Shown: positions 17,697 to 29,785, counted from the stretch's first letter. The stretch: DNA of 64,000 nucleotides from Anaerolineae bacterium (GCA_014879665.1 JACSRP010000114.1:18486-82485); one strand, 5' to 3'. Made by a program: numbers and translations. The notes: a model not told the origin generated them from the letters alone.

Positions 17697-18164
17697 ATGC
17701 CGAGAAGAAAAAGCCCTCCGAAGCGCCAGACGCCACCGGATAACAAGTACAACAGCTTGTATGTGTCCATGATCATCAATCGCATGATGTACGGCGGTAA
17801 GAAAAGCACCGCCCAGCACATTATGTACACCGCGATGGATCTCATGGAAGAGAAAACCAAGCGTAGCCCGCTGGAAGTGCTGGAGCAGGCGCTGCGTAAT
17901 GTGACCCCCGCTATCGAAGTGAAGCCAATGCGTGTTGGTGGTGCAACTTATCAGGTTCCTGTAGAAGTTGCCCATGAGCGCGGCGTGACACTGGCGATGC
18001 GCTGGTTGTTGGAAAATTCTCGTTCGCGCGGTGGTCGTAACATGGCCGAAAAACTGGCGAATGAATTGATGGACGCTGCCAACGGGCAGGGGAATTCCAT
18101 CAAGAAGAAAGATGATACTCATCGTATGGCGGAAGCGAACCGCGCATTCGCTCACTTCCGCTAA
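17697..18164 (+). CDS. rpsG: 30S ribosomal protein uS7
   Basis: 155 residues, the normal length. It binds the 3' major domain of 16S rRNA and helps form the E site. Family segments are clear: [38 protein letters not shown] and [16 protein letters not shown]. It follows rpsL by 12 bp and precedes fusA by 24 bp in the usual str order. In E. coli S7 represses its own operon; no matching mRNA target could be identified here. Confidence 0.98.
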   Translation: MPRRKSPPKRQTPPDNKYNSLYVSMIINRMMYGGKKSTAQHIMYTAMDLMEEKTKRSPLEVLEQALRNVTPAIEVKPMRVGGATYQVPVEVAHERGVTLAMRWLLENSRSRGGRNMAEKLANELMDAANGQGNSIKKKDDTHRMAEANRAFAHFR

Positions 18165-18188
18165 CCATAAGCGAGTTAAACGAGACTC

Positions 18189-20291
<2,103 letters not shown>

Positions 20292-20392
20292 TAGTTGGGT
20301 TTGGTCCCGAACGTCAGTGGGGTTCCCGCCTCGCTGATGACGAAATTTCGTAGGGATAGTGAACTAGCGATAAGCAAGAGGAACTAAGGGAA

Positions 20393-21592
20393 ATGGCTAA
20401 ACAAAAGTTTGAGCGCAGCAAGCCTCACGTAAATATTGGCACTATCGGCCACGTAGACCATGGCAAGACCACCCTCACCGCCGCGATCACCAAGACGCTG
20501 GCGCTCAAGGGTAAGGCTGAAGCGATGGCTTACGGCGACATTGATAACGCGCCTGAAGAACGCGCGCGCGGTATCACCATCAACATCCGTCACGTGGAAT
20601 ACGAAACTGATGCGCGTCACTATGCGCACGTGGACTGTCCCGGACATCGTGACTATATCAAGAACATGATCACCGGTGCGGCGCAGATGGACGGCGCTAT
20701 TCTCGTCGTCAGCGCGCCCGATGGCCCCATGCCCCAGACCCGTGAGCACGTGCTGCTTGCCCGTCAGGTGGAAGTGCCTGCCATGGTCGTGTTCCTCAAT
20801 AAGGTTGATCAGCTCGATGACCCCGAACTGCTTGAACTGGTAGAGATGGAACTTCACGAGCTGCTGTCTGGTTACAGCTTCTCAGAAGATACCCCTATCG
20901 TTCGTGGTTCTGCGCTGGCTGCCAATGAAAGCACTAGCAAAGACATTGACGCGCCTGAATACGCGCCAATTCTTCAGTTGATGGACGCCGTTGACGCATG
21001 GATCCCCACGCCTACCCGTGAAAAGGACAAGCCGTTCTTGATGCCCGTGGAAGACGTGTTCTCGATCAAGGGTCGTGGCACTGTCGTGACTGGTCGCGTT
21101 GAGCGTGGCGCCCTGAAGAAGGGTGAAGATATCGAAATCATCGGCCTGCGCGAAGAAACTGCGCGCACCACCGTGACCGGTATCGAAATGTTCCACAAGG
21201 AACTGGACAACGCTGAAGCTGGTGACAACGCAGGTATTCTGCTGCGCGGTACCACGCGCGAAGAAGTGGAACGTGGTATGGTGCTTGCCAAGCCCGGCAG
21301 CATCAAGCCGCAGAAGAAGTTCCGCGCTCAGGTCTACATCCTCAAGAAGGATGAAGGCGGCCGTCACAAGGCATTCTTCAACGGCTATCGCCCGCAGTTC
21401 TACATCCGTACCATGGACGTTACCGGTACGGTGCAGCTGCCCGAAGGCGTTGAGATGGTGATGCCTGGCGACGACGTTAATCTGGAAGTGGAACTGATCA
21501 CTCCAGTGGCGCTGGAAAAGGGTTCGAAGTTCGCTATTCGTGAAGGCGGCCTGACCGTCGGCGCGGGTTCAATCACTGAGATCCTCGGCTAA
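20393..21592 (+). CDS. tuf: Translation elongation factor Tu
   Basis: 399 residues, the usual size. It delivers aminoacyl-tRNA to the ribosome as a GTP complex. G1 is [14 protein letters not shown], the switch I Thr is in [13 protein letters not shown]3 is [11 protein letters not shown], and G4 is NKVDQLD (Val for the usual Cys). Domains II and III are intact, ending [10 protein letters not shown]. Residues after the switch (IRHVEY, CPGHRD) differ from E. coli, as I recall for other Chloroflexota. It is the last gene of the str operon and is followed by a hairpin before rpsJ. Confidence 0.99.
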   Translation: MAKQKFERSKPHVNIGTIGHVDHGKTTLTAAITKTLALKGKAEAMAYGDIDNAPEERARGITINIRHVEYETDARHYAHVDCPGHRDYIKNMITGAAQMDGAILVVSAPDGPMPQTREHVLLARQVEVPAMVVFLNKVDQLDDPELLELVEMELHELLSGYSFSEDTPIVRGSALAANESTSKDIDAPEYAPILQLMDAVDAWIPTPTREKDKPFLMPVEDVFSIKGRGTVVTGRVERGALKKGEDIEIIGLREETARTTVTGIEMFHKELDNAEAGDNAGILLRGTTREEVERGMVLAKPGSIKPQKKFRAQVYILKKDEGGRHKAFFNGYRPQFYIRTMDVTGTVQLPEGVEMVMPGDDVNLEVELITPVALEKGSKFAIREGGLTVGAGSITEILG

Positions 21593-21630
21593 TTTCTGCC
21601 CCGGATTCCGTAAGGTAGTGCTTTTCCGCG

Positions 21631-21666
21631 ATGCCGGGAGTGCGTAATAAAACTCCCGGCATTGTT
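21631..21666 (+). terminator. Hairpin between tuf and rpsJ
   Basis: ATGCCGGGAG pairs with CTCCCGGCAT (10 bp, perfect) around a 12-base A-rich loop, followed by TGTTT. It lies ~40 bp after tuf and separates the str operon from the S10 operon. The T tract is short, so it may reduce rather than stop read-through. No clear separate promoter for rpsJ was seen. Confidence 0.6.
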
Positions 21667-21708
21667 TCCCTCGCAAATTTGTGAGGTTAGCGCGACGAAG
21701 GAACGTAT

Positions 21709-22017
21709 ATGTTCAAGAGTAAGATACGCATCCGCCTGAAGGCGTATGATCACCGCGTACTTGACCAGTCTGCTCAGCGGATTGTCGAGACGGCGGAACG
21801 TACCGGTGCGCGGGTGGTAGGGCCAGTGCCGCTGCCGACCCGGATTGAAAAATTCACCGTGATTCGCTCGTCGTTTATTGACAAAGACTCGCAGGAACAC
21901 TTCGAGATCCGCACCCATAAGCGTCTGATCGATGTGTTAGACCCGGATAGCAAAACCATTGACACCTTGATGCGCCTGAACCTCCCGGCCGGTGTTGATA
22001 TCGAAATCAAGATTTAG
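21709..22017 (+). CDS. rpsJ: 30S ribosomal protein uS10
   Basis: 102 residues, the normal length. It assembles into the 30S head and, in NusE form, can join antitermination complexes. Recognisable segments: [35 protein letters not shown] and [15 protein letters not shown]. The ATG follows GAAGGAA. It opens the S10 operon. Confidence 0.98.
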   Translation: MFKSKIRIRLKAYDHRVLDQSAQRIVETAERTGARVVGPVPLPTRIEKFTVIRSSFIDKDSQEHFEIRTHKRLIDVLDPDSKTIDTLMRLNLPAGVDIEIKI

Positions 22018-22103
22018 TTGAAGGGCGTATGCGGGCAAATGCCGTCCGCCGCTGCGTAGAGAAATAGAGGAAAGGCGTTTGAAGCGTCTTTCGGGAGTAA
22101 AGA

Positions 22104-22739
22104 ATGAAGGGCATTATCGGTAAGAAGGTAGGCATGACTCAGGTCTTTGACGAGCACGGGAACGTAGTTCCTGTGACCGTTCTGCAGGCCGGGCCGTGCT
22201 ATGTCACCCAGATTCGTACAGCCGACAAGGATGGCTACAGCGCCATTCAGCTCGGTTTCGGGGAAATCAAGCCGCAGCGCCTCACAAAAGGCCAGCTTGG
22301 TCATCTCCAGAAAAATAACCTGCCTGCGGTGCGTCACCTGCGCGAATTTCGTATTCAGGGCGACGTTGATCTTTCCGAAGGCTCAACCATTAAGGCTGAT
22401 GTGTTTGCTAAGGGCGAACGTGTTGATGTCATCGGCGTCAGCAAGGGTCGTGGTTTTGCCGGCACCATCAAGCGCCATAATTTTCACCGGCAGCCAAAGA
22501 CCCACGGTCAGTCGGACCGCGAACGCGCACCCGGTTCAGTTGGTGGCACCACCAATCCCGGTCGTACGTTTAAGGGCCAGCGTATGGCGGGACGTATGGG
22601 CAACGACCGTGTAACGGCTCAGAACCTTGAAGTCGTCGTGGTTGATGCTGATCGCAACCTGCTCGCCGTCAGAGGTTCCGTTCCCGGCGCAAACGGCGGC
22701 ATCGTCGTCGTTAAGCCGACTACGCGGGTACGCCGCTAA
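22104..22739 (+). CDS. rplC: 50S ribosomal protein uL3
   Basis: 211 residues. uL3 starts 50S assembly and reaches the peptidyl transferase centre. It opens with KGIIGKKVGMTQVFDEHG and has the conserved loop HGQSDRERAPGSVGGTTNPGRTFKGQRMAGRMG (read in part), whose Gln is often methylated in Proteobacteria. The ATG follows GGGAGTAAAG. A hairpin GAAAGGCG-CGTCTTTC lies just upstream (~22071-22093) and could influence initiation. Confidence 0.98.
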   Translation: MKGIIGKKVGMTQVFDEHGNVVPVTVLQAGPCYVTQIRTADKDGYSAIQLGFGEIKPQRLTKGQLGHLQKNNLPAVRHLREFRIQGDVDLSEGSTIKADVFAKGERVDVIGVSKGRGFAGTIKRHNFHRQPKTHGQSDRERAPGSVGGTTNPGRTFKGQRMAGRMGNDRVTAQNLEVVVVDADRNLLAVRGSVPGANGGIVVVKPTTRVRR

Positions 22740-22760
22740 AAGCGAGAGGGAGTTGACGTC

Positions 22761-23387
22761 ATGCAAGTTCCAGTGCTGGATATAAACGGTAAGCAGATTA
22801 AGACGATTGATCTGCCCGCCGATATTTTTGAAGCCAGGATTAACAAGCCTTTGATGCATCAGGCTTACGTTCGCCAGATGGCGAATGCCCGTCTTGGAAC
22901 GCATAAAGTGCAGCGCCGTGCCGATGTTAGCCGCACGACTGCCAAGATGTACCGCCAGAAGGGCACCGGTCGCGCCCGTCACGGTTCGCGCTCCGCCACT
23001 CAGTTTATCGGCGGCGGCCGCCCGATGGGCCCTCAGCCGCGGGATTATTCGCTCGCTATGCCGAAGAAAATGCGTCAGGGTGCCATTCGCAGCGCGTTAA
23101 GCGCGCTGGCAGCAGATGGACAGCTCGTATTCGTGGATACGCTGTCAGTTAAAGATGCCAAAACCAAGGAAGCCGGTCGTATTCTCAAGGCCCTTGCTGG
23201 TGAGAATAAGAAGCTCGTTTTGGTGACTGGCACGGAAGAAGATGTCAAACGCAGCGTCAACAACCTGCCGGATGCTAAGACGCTCAATTGTCGCTATCTG
23301 AATGTGCGCGATTTGCTCACCTTTGATCGCGTGATTGTGCCGCTGGCTGCCCTAGACATCATCACCGAAATCTGGGGTAAGGAGTAA
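22761..23387 (+). CDS. rplD: 50S ribosomal protein uL4
   Basis: 208 residues. uL4 binds 23S rRNA domain I, and its loop lines the exit tunnel. The loop is visible as TAKMYRQKGTGRARHGSRSATQFIGGG followed by GPQPRDYS. In E. coli L4 represses its own operon, but here no leader target was identified. It follows rplC with a 21-bp gap and GAGAGGGAG as ribosome-binding site. Confidence 0.98.
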   Translation: MQVPVLDINGKQIKTIDLPADIFEARINKPLMHQAYVRQMANARLGTHKVQRRADVSRTTAKMYRQKGTGRARHGSRSATQFIGGGRPMGPQPRDYSLAMPKKMRQGAIRSALSALAADGQLVFVDTLSVKDAKTKEAGRILKALAGENKKLVLVTGTEEDVKRSVNNLPDAKTLNCRYLNVRDLLTFDRVIVPLAALDIITEIWGKE

Positions 23388-23392
23388 CAACA

Positions 23393-23689
23393 ATGGCAGA
23401 TTTGCATCTATACGACATCATCATGCGCCCGGTTGTAACTGAACACTCTACTCGCCTGGTCGAAGGCAAGAATCAGTATGTGTTTGAAGTGCACCGCGAT
23501 GCGACTAAGCCGCAAATCAAGACGGCAGTCGAGACCATCTTCGATAAGAAAGTGGTCAAAGTAAACACGATGATCATGCCTGCCAAGCGCGGGCTGCGTG
23601 GCCGACGTGCCTACTGGCGCTCAAAAGAGTGGAAGAAGGCGATTGTTACCCTTTCGCCCGGCGACAAAATCGATCTTTTTGAAGTATAA
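23393..23689 (+). CDS. rplW: 50S ribosomal protein uL23
   Basis: 98 residues, normal length. uL23 sits at the tunnel exit and docks the signal recognition particle and trigger factor. Typical segments are YDIIMRPVVTEHSTRLVEGKN and VVKVNTMIMPAKRGLRGRRAYW. It lies 5 bp after rplD, so translation is probably coupled. Confidence 0.98.
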   Translation: MADLHLYDIIMRPVVTEHSTRLVEGKNQYVFEVHRDATKPQIKTAVETIFDKKVVKVNTMIMPAKRGLRGRRAYWRSKEWKKAIVTLSPGDKIDLFEV

Positions 23690-23704
23690 CGGGGCGAGAG
23701 AAAC

Positions 23705-24538
23705 ATGCCGGTCAAAGCATATAAGCCCACCTCGGCAGGTCGTCGTGGCATGACGGGCTTTACATTTTCAGAAATTACCCGCTCGAAGCCGGAACGGTCC
23801 CTGACCGAAGCCCTTCGCAAGCGGGGCGGGCGCAACAACGTTGGGCGCATTACGGTGCGTCATCGCGGTGGTGGCCACAAACGTCGCTATCGTCTGATTG
23901 ACTTCCGTCGCAACAAGTTTGATTGCGCAGCATCGGTCGTCTCAATCGAGTACGATCCCAATCGCTCGGCTCGTATTGCCCTGTTGGAATATGCGGACGG
24001 CGAGAAGCGCTACATCATTGCGCCGCTGGGACTGAAGGTCGGAGATCGCGTCGCTAATGGCGAGCTTGCCGAACTTCGCCCCGGTAATGCAATGTTCATT
24101 CGTGACATTCCGGTGGGTACGCAGATTCACAATATCGAACTGCTGCCCGGCGATGGTGGGCAGCTAGCACGTTCCGCTGGTGTCTCAGCGCAGCTGCTGG
24201 CAAAAGAAGGCATCTATGCTCAGGTTCGCTTGCCAAGCGGTGAAGTTCGCCTGATCCATGAGCGCTGTATGGCCACCATCGGGCAGGTGGGTAATACCGA
24301 ACATGGCAACATCAAGTTGGGTAAAGCCGGTCGTAATCGCTGGTTGGGCTGGCGCCCGTCCGTTCGCGGTATCGCAATGGACCCCGGCGGTCACCCTCAT
24401 GGTGGTGGTGAAGGCCGTTCTGGTATCGGTATGCCCGGGCCGAAAACGCCATGGGGTAAGCCAGCTTTAGGTAAGCGTACGCGCAACAATAAGCGTACTA
24501 ATCGCTTCATTGTGCGCCGTCGTGGTACGGGCCGTTAG
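23705..24538 (+). CDS. rplB: 50S ribosomal protein uL2
   Basis: 277 residues, normal length. uL2 is needed for subunit joining and peptidyl transfer. It shows [12 protein letters not shown], the C-terminal loop [27 protein letters not shown] (the key His is present) and a basic tail. The usual AMNPVDHPHGGG reads [12 protein letters not shown], a small change next to the His. It follows rplW by 15 bp. Confidence 0.98.
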   Translation: MPVKAYKPTSAGRRGMTGFTFSEITRSKPERSLTEALRKRGGRNNVGRITVRHRGGGHKRRYRLIDFRRNKFDCAASVVSIEYDPNRSARIALLEYADGEKRYIIAPLGLKVGDRVANGELAELRPGNAMFIRDIPVGTQIHNIELLPGDGGQLARSAGVSAQLLAKEGIYAQVRLPSGEVRLIHERCMATIGQVGNTEHGNIKLGKAGRNRWLGWRPSVRGIAMDPGGHPHGGGEGRSGIGMPGPKTPWGKPALGKRTRNNKRTNRFIVRRRGTGR

Positions 24539-24558
24539 TCGGTGAGGGAAAACAAATT

Positions 24559-24831
24559 ATGAGTCGTTCACTGAAAAAGGGCCCATTCATAAGCCCGAAG
24601 CTGCTCAAGAAAATTGAGAAGCTGAATACCGAAAATAAGAAGACTGTAGTGCGGACTTGGAGCCGCGCCAGCACCATCTTCCCGCAAATGGTCGGTCACA
24701 CCATCGCTGTACATGATGGCCGTCGCCATGTTCCAATTTATGTTACTGAGAACATGGTCGGCCATAAGTTGGGCGAATTTGCGCCCACCCGCACTTATCG
24801 CGGACATCTGGTCGAGAAGAAGAAGAAATAG
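24559..24831 (+). CDS. rpsS: 30S ribosomal protein uS19
   Basis: 90 residues. It pairs with uS13 in the 30S head near the A site. [23 protein letters not shown] and the C-terminal [22 protein letters not shown] are the family hallmarks. It lies 20 bp after rplB and 11 bp before rplV, in the standard order. Confidence 0.98.
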   Translation: MSRSLKKGPFISPKLLKKIEKLNTENKKTVVRTWSRASTIFPQMVGHTIAVHDGRRHVPIYVTENMVGHKLGEFAPTRTYRGHLVEKKKK

Positions 24832-24842
24832 GAAGCGCAGAC

Positions 24843-25184
24843 ATGGAAGTGAAAGCAAGCACCACTTACGCGTCGATCAGCGCCCAGAAACTGCGACTGG
24901 TTTGCGATACAGTCCGTGGTATGAGTGCCGACAAGGCATTGGCGGTTCTGGAGTTCACGCCGAAGAAGGGCGCGGGCATCATTCATAAGACGCTGATCAG
25001 CGCCATTGCCAACGCGGTGAATAATTTCGACCTTGATCGTGAAACGCTGGTGATCAAGACGATCTATGCCGATGGTGGGCCAATGCTGAAGCGTTTCAAA
25101 GCTGGAGCGCGTGGCCGTTATAAGCCGCGTCTGCGCCGCACAGCGCACCTGACTATCGTTCTGTCAGACAGCACGGCGCAGTAG
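24843..25184 (+). CDS. rplV: 50S ribosomal protein uL22
   Basis: 113 residues, the normal size. Its beta-hairpin lines the nascent-chain tunnel. Markers are SAQKLRLVCDTVRGMSADKALAVLEFTPKKGA and the hairpin end GARGRYKPRLRRTAHLTIVLS. Changes in this loop can give macrolide resistance in other bacteria; none can be judged here. Confidence 0.98.
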   Translation: MEVKASTTYASISAQKLRLVCDTVRGMSADKALAVLEFTPKKGAGIIHKTLISAIANAVNNFDLDRETLVIKTIYADGGPMLKRFKAGARGRYKPRLRRTAHLTIVLSDSTAQ

Positions 25185-25197
25185 GAGAGGAAAGAGC

Positions 25198-25899
25198 ATG
25201 GGTCGTAAAGTACATCCAGTCGGTTTCCGCCTGAAGGTAAATCGTGATTGGGATGCACGTTGGTTCGCTACTGGCGAACAATATGTGCAGCAGCTTCAGC
25301 AAGATTTCGCTATTCGCCGTCTGGTCAAAAAAGAAGGCGCAAAGGCAGGGGTTTCTCGCATCGAAGTTGAGCGTTTCCCCAATCTGCTGCAGGTGACCAT
25401 TCACACCGCGCGCCCCGGCATCCTGATCGGGCAAAAGGGTGCTGCGGTCAAGAAAATTCGTACTGCGCTCGAAGAGCTGTATGGCGCAACTAAAGATAAT
25501 GGCCGTAAGGTCAAAGTCGAAGTCGCCGAAATTGAGAAGCCAGATACCGATGCGCTGCTGATCGCAGAAAATATCGCCGGTCAGTTGGAGCGCCGCATTG
25601 GCCACAGTCGTGCCATGAAGCGCGCCGTCAGTCAGGCGATGCGCCAGGGCGCACAGGGTATCAAGATTGAAGTAAGCGGCCGCCTTGCAGGTTCCGATAT
25701 GGCACGCCGTGAGTGGGTAGCAGAAGGTCGCATCCCGCGCAATACGTTGCGTGCCAACATTGACTTCAACCGCGCGGAAGCGCTGACCACCTTTGGCCGA
25801 ATCGGGATCAAGGTGTGGGTCTACAAGGGCGAAGTTTATGGCGTCGAGCAGAAGCCGGAACAGCAGCAGAACAAGTCGGACGTGTACGTAACGCCCTAA
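25198..25899 (+). CDS. rpsC: 30S ribosomal protein uS3
   Basis: 233 residues. uS3 lines the mRNA entry tunnel. It opens with MGRKVHPVGFRLKVNRDWDARWFA, has a KH RNA-binding domain (GILIGQKGAAVKKIRTALEELY, ~residues 61-90) and the C-terminal domain GIKIEVSGRLAGSDMAR with NTLRANIDF. A short Gln-rich tail (QKPEQQQNKS) is the only irregularity. Confidence 0.98.
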   Translation: MGRKVHPVGFRLKVNRDWDARWFATGEQYVQQLQQDFAIRRLVKKEGAKAGVSRIEVERFPNLLQVTIHTARPGILIGQKGAAVKKIRTALEELYGATKDNGRKVKVEVAEIEKPDTDALLIAENIAGQLERRIGHSRAMKRAVSQAMRQGAQGIKIEVSGRLAGSDMARREWVAEGRIPRNTLRANIDFNRAEALTTFGRIGIKVWVYKGEVYGVEQKPEQQQNKSDVYVTP

Positions 25900-25937
25900 G
25901 GCGTTCGGCGCGAATCGGTTGAGGAGTATCGAAAAAG

Positions 25938-26372
25938 ATGTTAATGCCGAAGCGTGTGAAATACCGCAAGCAAATGCGCGGGCGCATGACGGGTAAATCG
26001 TATCGCGGTTCGACGGTTTCATTTGGCGAATTTGGTTTGCAGGCGCTGGAGCCAATCTGGTTGACCAGCCGGCAAATCGAAGCAGCACGTCGAACGATGG
26101 TGCGCTATATCAAGCGTCGTGGCAAAGTGTGGATTCGCGTGTTCCCTGATAAACCGTTCACCAAACGTGCTGCTGAAACACGTATGGGTACCGGTAAGGG
26201 GCCTGTCGAATATTGGGTAGCAGTTGTTCGCCCCGGTCGTGTGCTCTTCGAAATGGGTGGCATTCCTGAAGAGGAAGCCAAAGAAGCCCTTCGTCTTGCC
26301 GCGATGAAGCTGCCCATCAAAACCAAGATCGTCAAGCGTATTGACCCGATTTCCGGGCAGGAGCTTGTCTGA
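25938..26372 (+). CDS. rplP: 50S ribosomal protein uL16
   Basis: 144 residues starting [17 protein letters not shown]. uL16 organises the A-site region of 23S rRNA and supports tRNA accommodation. The conserved [25 protein letters not shown] loop is intact. Its stop overlaps the rpmC start by one base (TGATG), so L16 and L29 are translationally coupled. Confidence 0.98.
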   Translation: MLMPKRVKYRKQMRGRMTGKSYRGSTVSFGEFGLQALEPIWLTSRQIEAARRTMVRYIKRRGKVWIRVFPDKPFTKRAAETRMGTGKGPVEYWVAVVRPGRVLFEMGGIPEEEAKEALRLAAMKLPIKTKIVKRIDPISGQELV

Positions 26373-26581
26373 TGGACATTCGCGAAATTCGTGGACTATC
26401 CGACGAAAAGCTGCGCGATCAGCTTGAAGATCTGAAGGAAGCGTTATTTAATCTCCGCTTCCAGAAGGCATTCGGTCAGCTTGAAGACCCGAATGCAATC
26501 CGTAGGGCACGCAAAGATGTAGCCCGTGTAGAAACGGTGCTGCGCGAGCGTCAGACACAGAAGGAAGGCACCAATGGCTAA
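26372..26581 (+). CDS. rpmC: 50S ribosomal protein uL29
   Basis: 69 residues, a helical hairpin next to the tunnel exit. It shows DIREIRGLSDEKLRDQLEDLKEALFNLRFQKAFGQLEDP and RIxxxRKDVARVETVLRER. It overlaps rplP by 1 bp and rpsQ by 8 bp, making a tightly coupled trio. Confidence 0.97.
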   Translation: MDIREIRGLSDEKLRDQLEDLKEALFNLRFQKAFGQLEDPNAIRRARKDVARVETVLRERQTQKEGTNG

Positions 26582-26906
26582 TAAACGCCGCCGTCTGGTC
26601 GGGCGCGTGGTCAGCGACAAGATGGAAAAGACGGTTGTCGTCGCCATCGAACGCCAGAAACTGCACCCGATCTACAAGAAGGTCATCAAGACCACCAAGA
26701 AGGTGATGGCACACGACGAAAGCAATGCCGTTCAGGTAGGCGCGTTGGTTCGTGTGGTCGAAAGCCAGCCGATGAGCAAGAACAAGCGCTGGGTCGTTGA
26801 AGAAGTTCTGGAAACAATGGGCAAGGAAGAGCTGCAAACTTTGCCGGATGAGAAGATCCTTCAGAACGATGAAGCGGGTGAAGTTGTTGAGGAGGCCGCA
26901 GAATGA
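26574..26906 (+). CDS. rpsQ: 30S ribosomal protein uS17 with C-terminal extension
   Basis: 110 residues. The OB-fold core (~1-80) matches uS17: [34 protein letters not shown] and [21 protein letters not shown]. Most bacterial uS17 proteins are 80-90 residues; here about 25 extra residues form an acidic tail ending [11 protein letters not shown]. The tail is not a separate domain I recognise. Its stop overlaps the rplN start by 4 bp (ATGA). Confidence 0.97.
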   Translation: MANKRRRLVGRVVSDKMEKTVVVAIERQKLHPIYKKVIKTTKKVMAHDESNAVQVGALVRVVESQPMSKNKRWVVEEVLETMGKEELQTLPDEKILQNDEAGEVVEEAAE

Positions 26907-27274
26907 TTCAAACTGAATCACGCATCAAGGTGGCTGATAACACCGGTGCTCAGGAACTACTCGTCATCCGCGTTCTGGGAGGCTCATTCCGTCGCTACGG
27001 GGGCATTGGCGATATCGTCGTCGGTACCGTCAAGCAGGCGCAGCCGCAGGGCAGCGTCAAGAAAAGCGACGTCGTGAAAGCCGTCATCGTGCGTGTGGCG
27101 AAAGAATACCGCCGTGACGATGGCTCCTATATCCGCTTTGACGATAATGCAGCAGTCATCCTCGCGGACGACCTGCAAAACCCGCGTGGTACACGCGTGT
27201 TTGGGCCAGTAGCGCGTGAACTGCGCGATAAAGGCTTTCTCAAGATCGTTTCGCTCGCCCCAGAAACTCTGTAG
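26903..27274 (+). CDS. rplN: 50S ribosomal protein uL14
   Basis: 123 residues, normal length. uL14 sits at the subunit interface and is the target of the silencing factor RsfS. It begins [28 protein letters not shown] and ends with [26 protein letters not shown], as expected. Confidence 0.98.
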   Translation: MIQTESRIKVADNTGAQELLVIRVLGGSFRRYGGIGDIVVGTVKQAQPQGSVKKSDVVKAVIVRVAKEYRRDDGSYIRFDDNAAVILADDLQNPRGTRVFGPVARELRDKGFLKIVSLAPETL

Positions 27275-27291
27275 GGAGAGGAAGATCGAAG

Positions 27292-27621
27292 ATGCAGCGT
27301 GTGAAAACGGGCGATACCGTTGAAGTGAAAGCAGGGAAGGACCTCGGCGAACGCGGCGAAGTTCTGGCGGTATACCCCAGGGAAGATCGCGTGGTCGTTC
27401 AGGGCGTGAACATGCTCAAGCGCCATCGTAAGGCGCAGCAAGCGGGAGATCGTCAGGTTCCGGCTCAGATTGTGGACTTTGAAGGTAAACTTCACCTGTC
27501 CAATGTGATGGTTGTGTGTCCCTCTTGCGACAAGGCCACCCGTGTGGGTTACCGCGTTCGTGATGATGGCAGCAAAGTGCGCTTCTGCAAGAAGTGCAAT
27601 GCTGAGATTGATAAGGTTTAG
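27292..27621 (+). CDS. rplX: 50S ribosomal protein uL24
   Basis: 109 residues. The KOW motif (VKTGDTVEVKAGKDLGERGEVLAVYPREDRVVVQGVN) binds the 5' end of 23S rRNA in early assembly. The C-terminus keeps a paired Cys-x-x-Cys arrangement (CPSCDKATRV and FCKKC), which suggests a bound zinc, as in many uL24 proteins. Confidence 0.98.
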   Translation: MQRVKTGDTVEVKAGKDLGERGEVLAVYPREDRVVVQGVNMLKRHRKAQQAGDRQVPAQIVDFEGKLHLSNVMVVCPSCDKATRVGYRVRDDGSKVRFCKKCNAEIDKV

Positions 27622-27638
27622 GTCGAGGACGATAAGCA

Positions 27639-28187
27639 ATGGCGAATTACGCTATTCAAGAACGCTATAAAGAAAAGGTCGTCCCGGCGCTGATGCAGGA
27701 GTTTCAATTCAAGAACATCATGCAAGTGCCCCGTATCGAGAAGATTGTTCTCAATATTGGTGCTGGTGATGCCGTTGACAACCCGAAAACGCTGGACGGT
27801 GCCGTAACTGATGTGCGCACAATTACCGGGCAGCAGCCCGTAATTACCAAGGCGCGCAAAAGCATCGCCACCTTCAAACTGCGTGAAGGCCGCGCCATCG
27901 GCGTGAAGGTGACTCTTCGCGGCGAGCGTATGTGGGCGCTGCTGGATCGGTTGATGAATGTTGCCCTGCCGCGTATTCGTGACTTCCGGGGTGTTTCACC
28001 GGATACCTTTGATGGTCGTGGAAACTACACCATCGGTTTGCGGGAACAATTGATGTTCCCTGAGATTCAGTACGACAAGATTGACAAGGTGCGTGGGATG
28101 GAGATTACCATCGTCACCACCGCGAAGAACGACGAAGAAGGGCGTCGTCTTCTGAAGCTGCTGGGAATGCCCTTCCGTGAGCGTTAG
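27639..28187 (+). CDS. rplE: 50S ribosomal protein uL5
   Basis: 182 residues. uL5 holds 5S rRNA in the central protuberance and touches P-site tRNA. Clear segments: [53 protein letters not shown] and [16 protein letters not shown]. It is 17 bp after rplX and 19 bp before rpsN. Confidence 0.98.
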   Translation: MANYAIQERYKEKVVPALMQEFQFKNIMQVPRIEKIVLNIGAGDAVDNPKTLDGAVTDVRTITGQQPVITKARKSIATFKLREGRAIGVKVTLRGERMWALLDRLMNVALPRIRDFRGVSPDTFDGRGNYTIGLREQLMFPEIQYDKIDKVRGMEITIVTTAKNDEEGRRLLKLLGMPFRER

Positions 28188-28206
28188 CTAAAGGTGGAAT
28201 AGAGCA

Positions 28207-28413
28207 ATGGCGAAACGATCAGTTACTGCCCGCGAGGGCCGCCGTAAATTCAAGGTGCGTGTACACAATCGCTGCCAGTTTGTGGACGTTAATTCGGGCA
28301 AGATTTGTGGCCGCCCACGCGGTTACATTCGGCGTTTTGGTCTATGCCGTATCCATTTCCGCGAACTTGCGCTTGAGGGAAAAATTCCCGGCGTGGTGAA
28401 GTCGAGTTGGTAA
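28207..28413 (+). CDS. rpsN: 30S ribosomal protein uS14, type Z with altered zinc knuckle
   Basis: 68 residues, longer than the usual 61 of zinc-binding uS14. Ends match the family: [23 protein letters not shown] and [25 protein letters not shown]. Usual type Z proteins have Cys-x-x-Cys twice. Here the first pair is split by a seven-residue insertion ([16 protein letters not shown]) and the last ligand is His (LCRIHF). The set Cys, Cys, Cys, His could still bind zinc. It lies in the normal place between rplE and rpsH. Confidence 0.95.
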   Translation: MAKRSVTAREGRRKFKVRVHNRCQFVDVNSGKICGRPRGYIRRFGLCRIHFRELALEGKIPGVVKSSW

Positions 28414-28435
28414 GCTACCAGAGGACTACCGAGCC

Positions 28436-28840
28436 ATGATGAGTGATCCCATCGCAGATATGCTGACGCGTGTTCGAAATGCGCTGATGGCGGGAAAAGC
28501 GACGGTTGATATTCCGTCGAGCAAAATTAAGGTCGAGATTGCCCGTATTCTCAAGGAAGAGGGCTACATCGAAGCGTTTGAGGTGCTAGAGCAAAAGCCA
28601 TACCCGGTTTTGCAAGTCACCCTCAAGTATCATGGTGCGCGTCGTGAACGCCGCCCCGTGATCACTAATATTACGCGCATCAGCAAGCCCGGTCGCCGCG
28701 TTTATCGTGGCCGCATGGACCTGCCTCGCGTAATGAGTGGTATCGGAATCGCCATCGTCACCACTCCAAAAGGTGTGATGACGGCTGCTCAGGCTCGTCG
28801 CGAACGTGTTGGCGGCGAAGTCCTGTGCTACGTGTGGTAA
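28436..28840 (+). CDS. rpsH: 30S ribosomal protein uS8
   Basis: 134 residues. uS8 binds the central domain of 16S rRNA and in E. coli represses the spc operon. It reads [36 protein letters not shown] and the C-terminal [31 protein letters not shown]. Two ATGs (28436, 28439) are possible starts; either gives nearly the same protein. Confidence 0.98.
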   Translation: MMSDPIADMLTRVRNALMAGKATVDIPSSKIKVEIARILKEEGYIEAFEVLEQKPYPVLQVTLKYHGARRERRPVITNITRISKPGRRVYRGRMDLPRVMSGIGIAIVTTPKGVMTAAQARRERVGGEVLCYVW

Positions 28841-28855
28841 ACGGGAGTTGATGAT

Positions 28856-29404
28856 ATGTCTCGTATTGGCAAAATGCCGATCAATATTCCCGCAAAAGTG
28901 ACAGTTGCGGTGGATGGTCAAACCGTGACCGTAAAAGGTCCCAAAGGGGAGCTGTCACAGGTTGTTAGCCCTGTCATTGATATTGCGCAGGAAGATGGCA
29001 TCATCAATGTCTCCCGGCAGAACGAAGAACGCCAGTCACGTGCTTTGCACGGCCTTACTCGCTCACTCATCAATAACATGGTGATGGGCGTATCCACAGG
29101 TTTTCAGAAAAGCCTGACGGTTGAAGGCGTTGGCTATTCGGGTGAGCTTCGTGGCAAAGACCTGGTGATGAAGCTAGGCTATTCGCATGAGATCGTCGTG
29201 CACCCTCCCGAAAACGTCTCGTTTGAGGTTGAGGGTAAGAACCCGACAACTGTGCGCGTGAATGGCATTGACAAGCAGGTCGTTGGGCAGGTCGCTGCTG
29301 AAATTCGTCGCCTGCGTCCGCCGGAACCCTATCTGGGCAAGGGCGTTCGCTACTCCAATGAAGTGATTCGCCGTAAAGCTGGTAAAGCGGGCAAGAGCAA
29401 GTAA
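28856..29404 (+). CDS. rplF: 50S ribosomal protein uL6
   Basis: 182 residues, normal length, made of two related alpha/beta domains. uL6 lies near the sarcin-ricin loop and factor-binding site. It begins [33 protein letters not shown] and carries the C-terminal signature [27 protein letters not shown]. Confidence 0.98.
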   Translation: MSRIGKMPINIPAKVTVAVDGQTVTVKGPKGELSQVVSPVIDIAQEDGIINVSRQNEERQSRALHGLTRSLINNMVMGVSTGFQKSLTVEGVGYSGELRGKDLVMKLGYSHEIVVHPPENVSFEVEGKNPTTVRVNGIDKQVVGQVAAEIRRLRPPEPYLGKGVRYSNEVIRRKAGKAGKSK

Positions 29405-29413
29405 GGGACGGCT

Positions 29414-29785
29414 ATGACTAAGAAAGCAATTCAGAAGCGCGAATCGCGCATTCGCCGTCACCTGCGCGTGCGTGGTACAGTAAACGGCACGCAGGAACGC
29501 CCGCGTTTGAACGTGTTCCGCAGCCTGACCAATATCTATGTTCAGGTGATTGACGATACGGCTGGCCGGACGTTGGTTTCAGCGTCCACCATTGATAACG
29601 AAGTTGCCAGCCAGATCGAAGGCAAGAACAAGACGGAAGCTGCCAAAATTGTCGGGCAGGTCGTGGCGCAGCGCGCTAAAGCCGCCGGCATCGAAAAAGT
29701 GGTGTTTGACCGGGGTGGCTATCGCTATCAAGGGCGTGTCGCGGCAGTTGCCGAAGGCGCCCGTGAAGGCGGGTTGGAATTCTAA
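29414..29785 (+). CDS. rplR: 50S ribosomal protein uL18
   Basis: 123 residues. uL18 binds 5S rRNA. The basic N-terminus ([40 protein letters not shown]) and the helix [48 protein letters not shown] match the family. It is 9 bp from rplF and 14 bp from rpsE. Confidence 0.98.
   Translation: MTKKAIQKRESRIRRHLRVRGTVNGTQERPRLNVFRSLTNIYVQVIDDTAGRTLVSASTIDNEVASQIEGKNKTEAAKIVGQVVAQRAKAAGIEKVVFDRGGYRYQGRVAAVAEGAREGGLEF

Noticed and set aside
25153-26088. 311-residue minus-strand ORF opposite rpsC and rplP
   Set aside because: Shadow of highly conserved ribosomal genes with no family features or ribosome-binding site.
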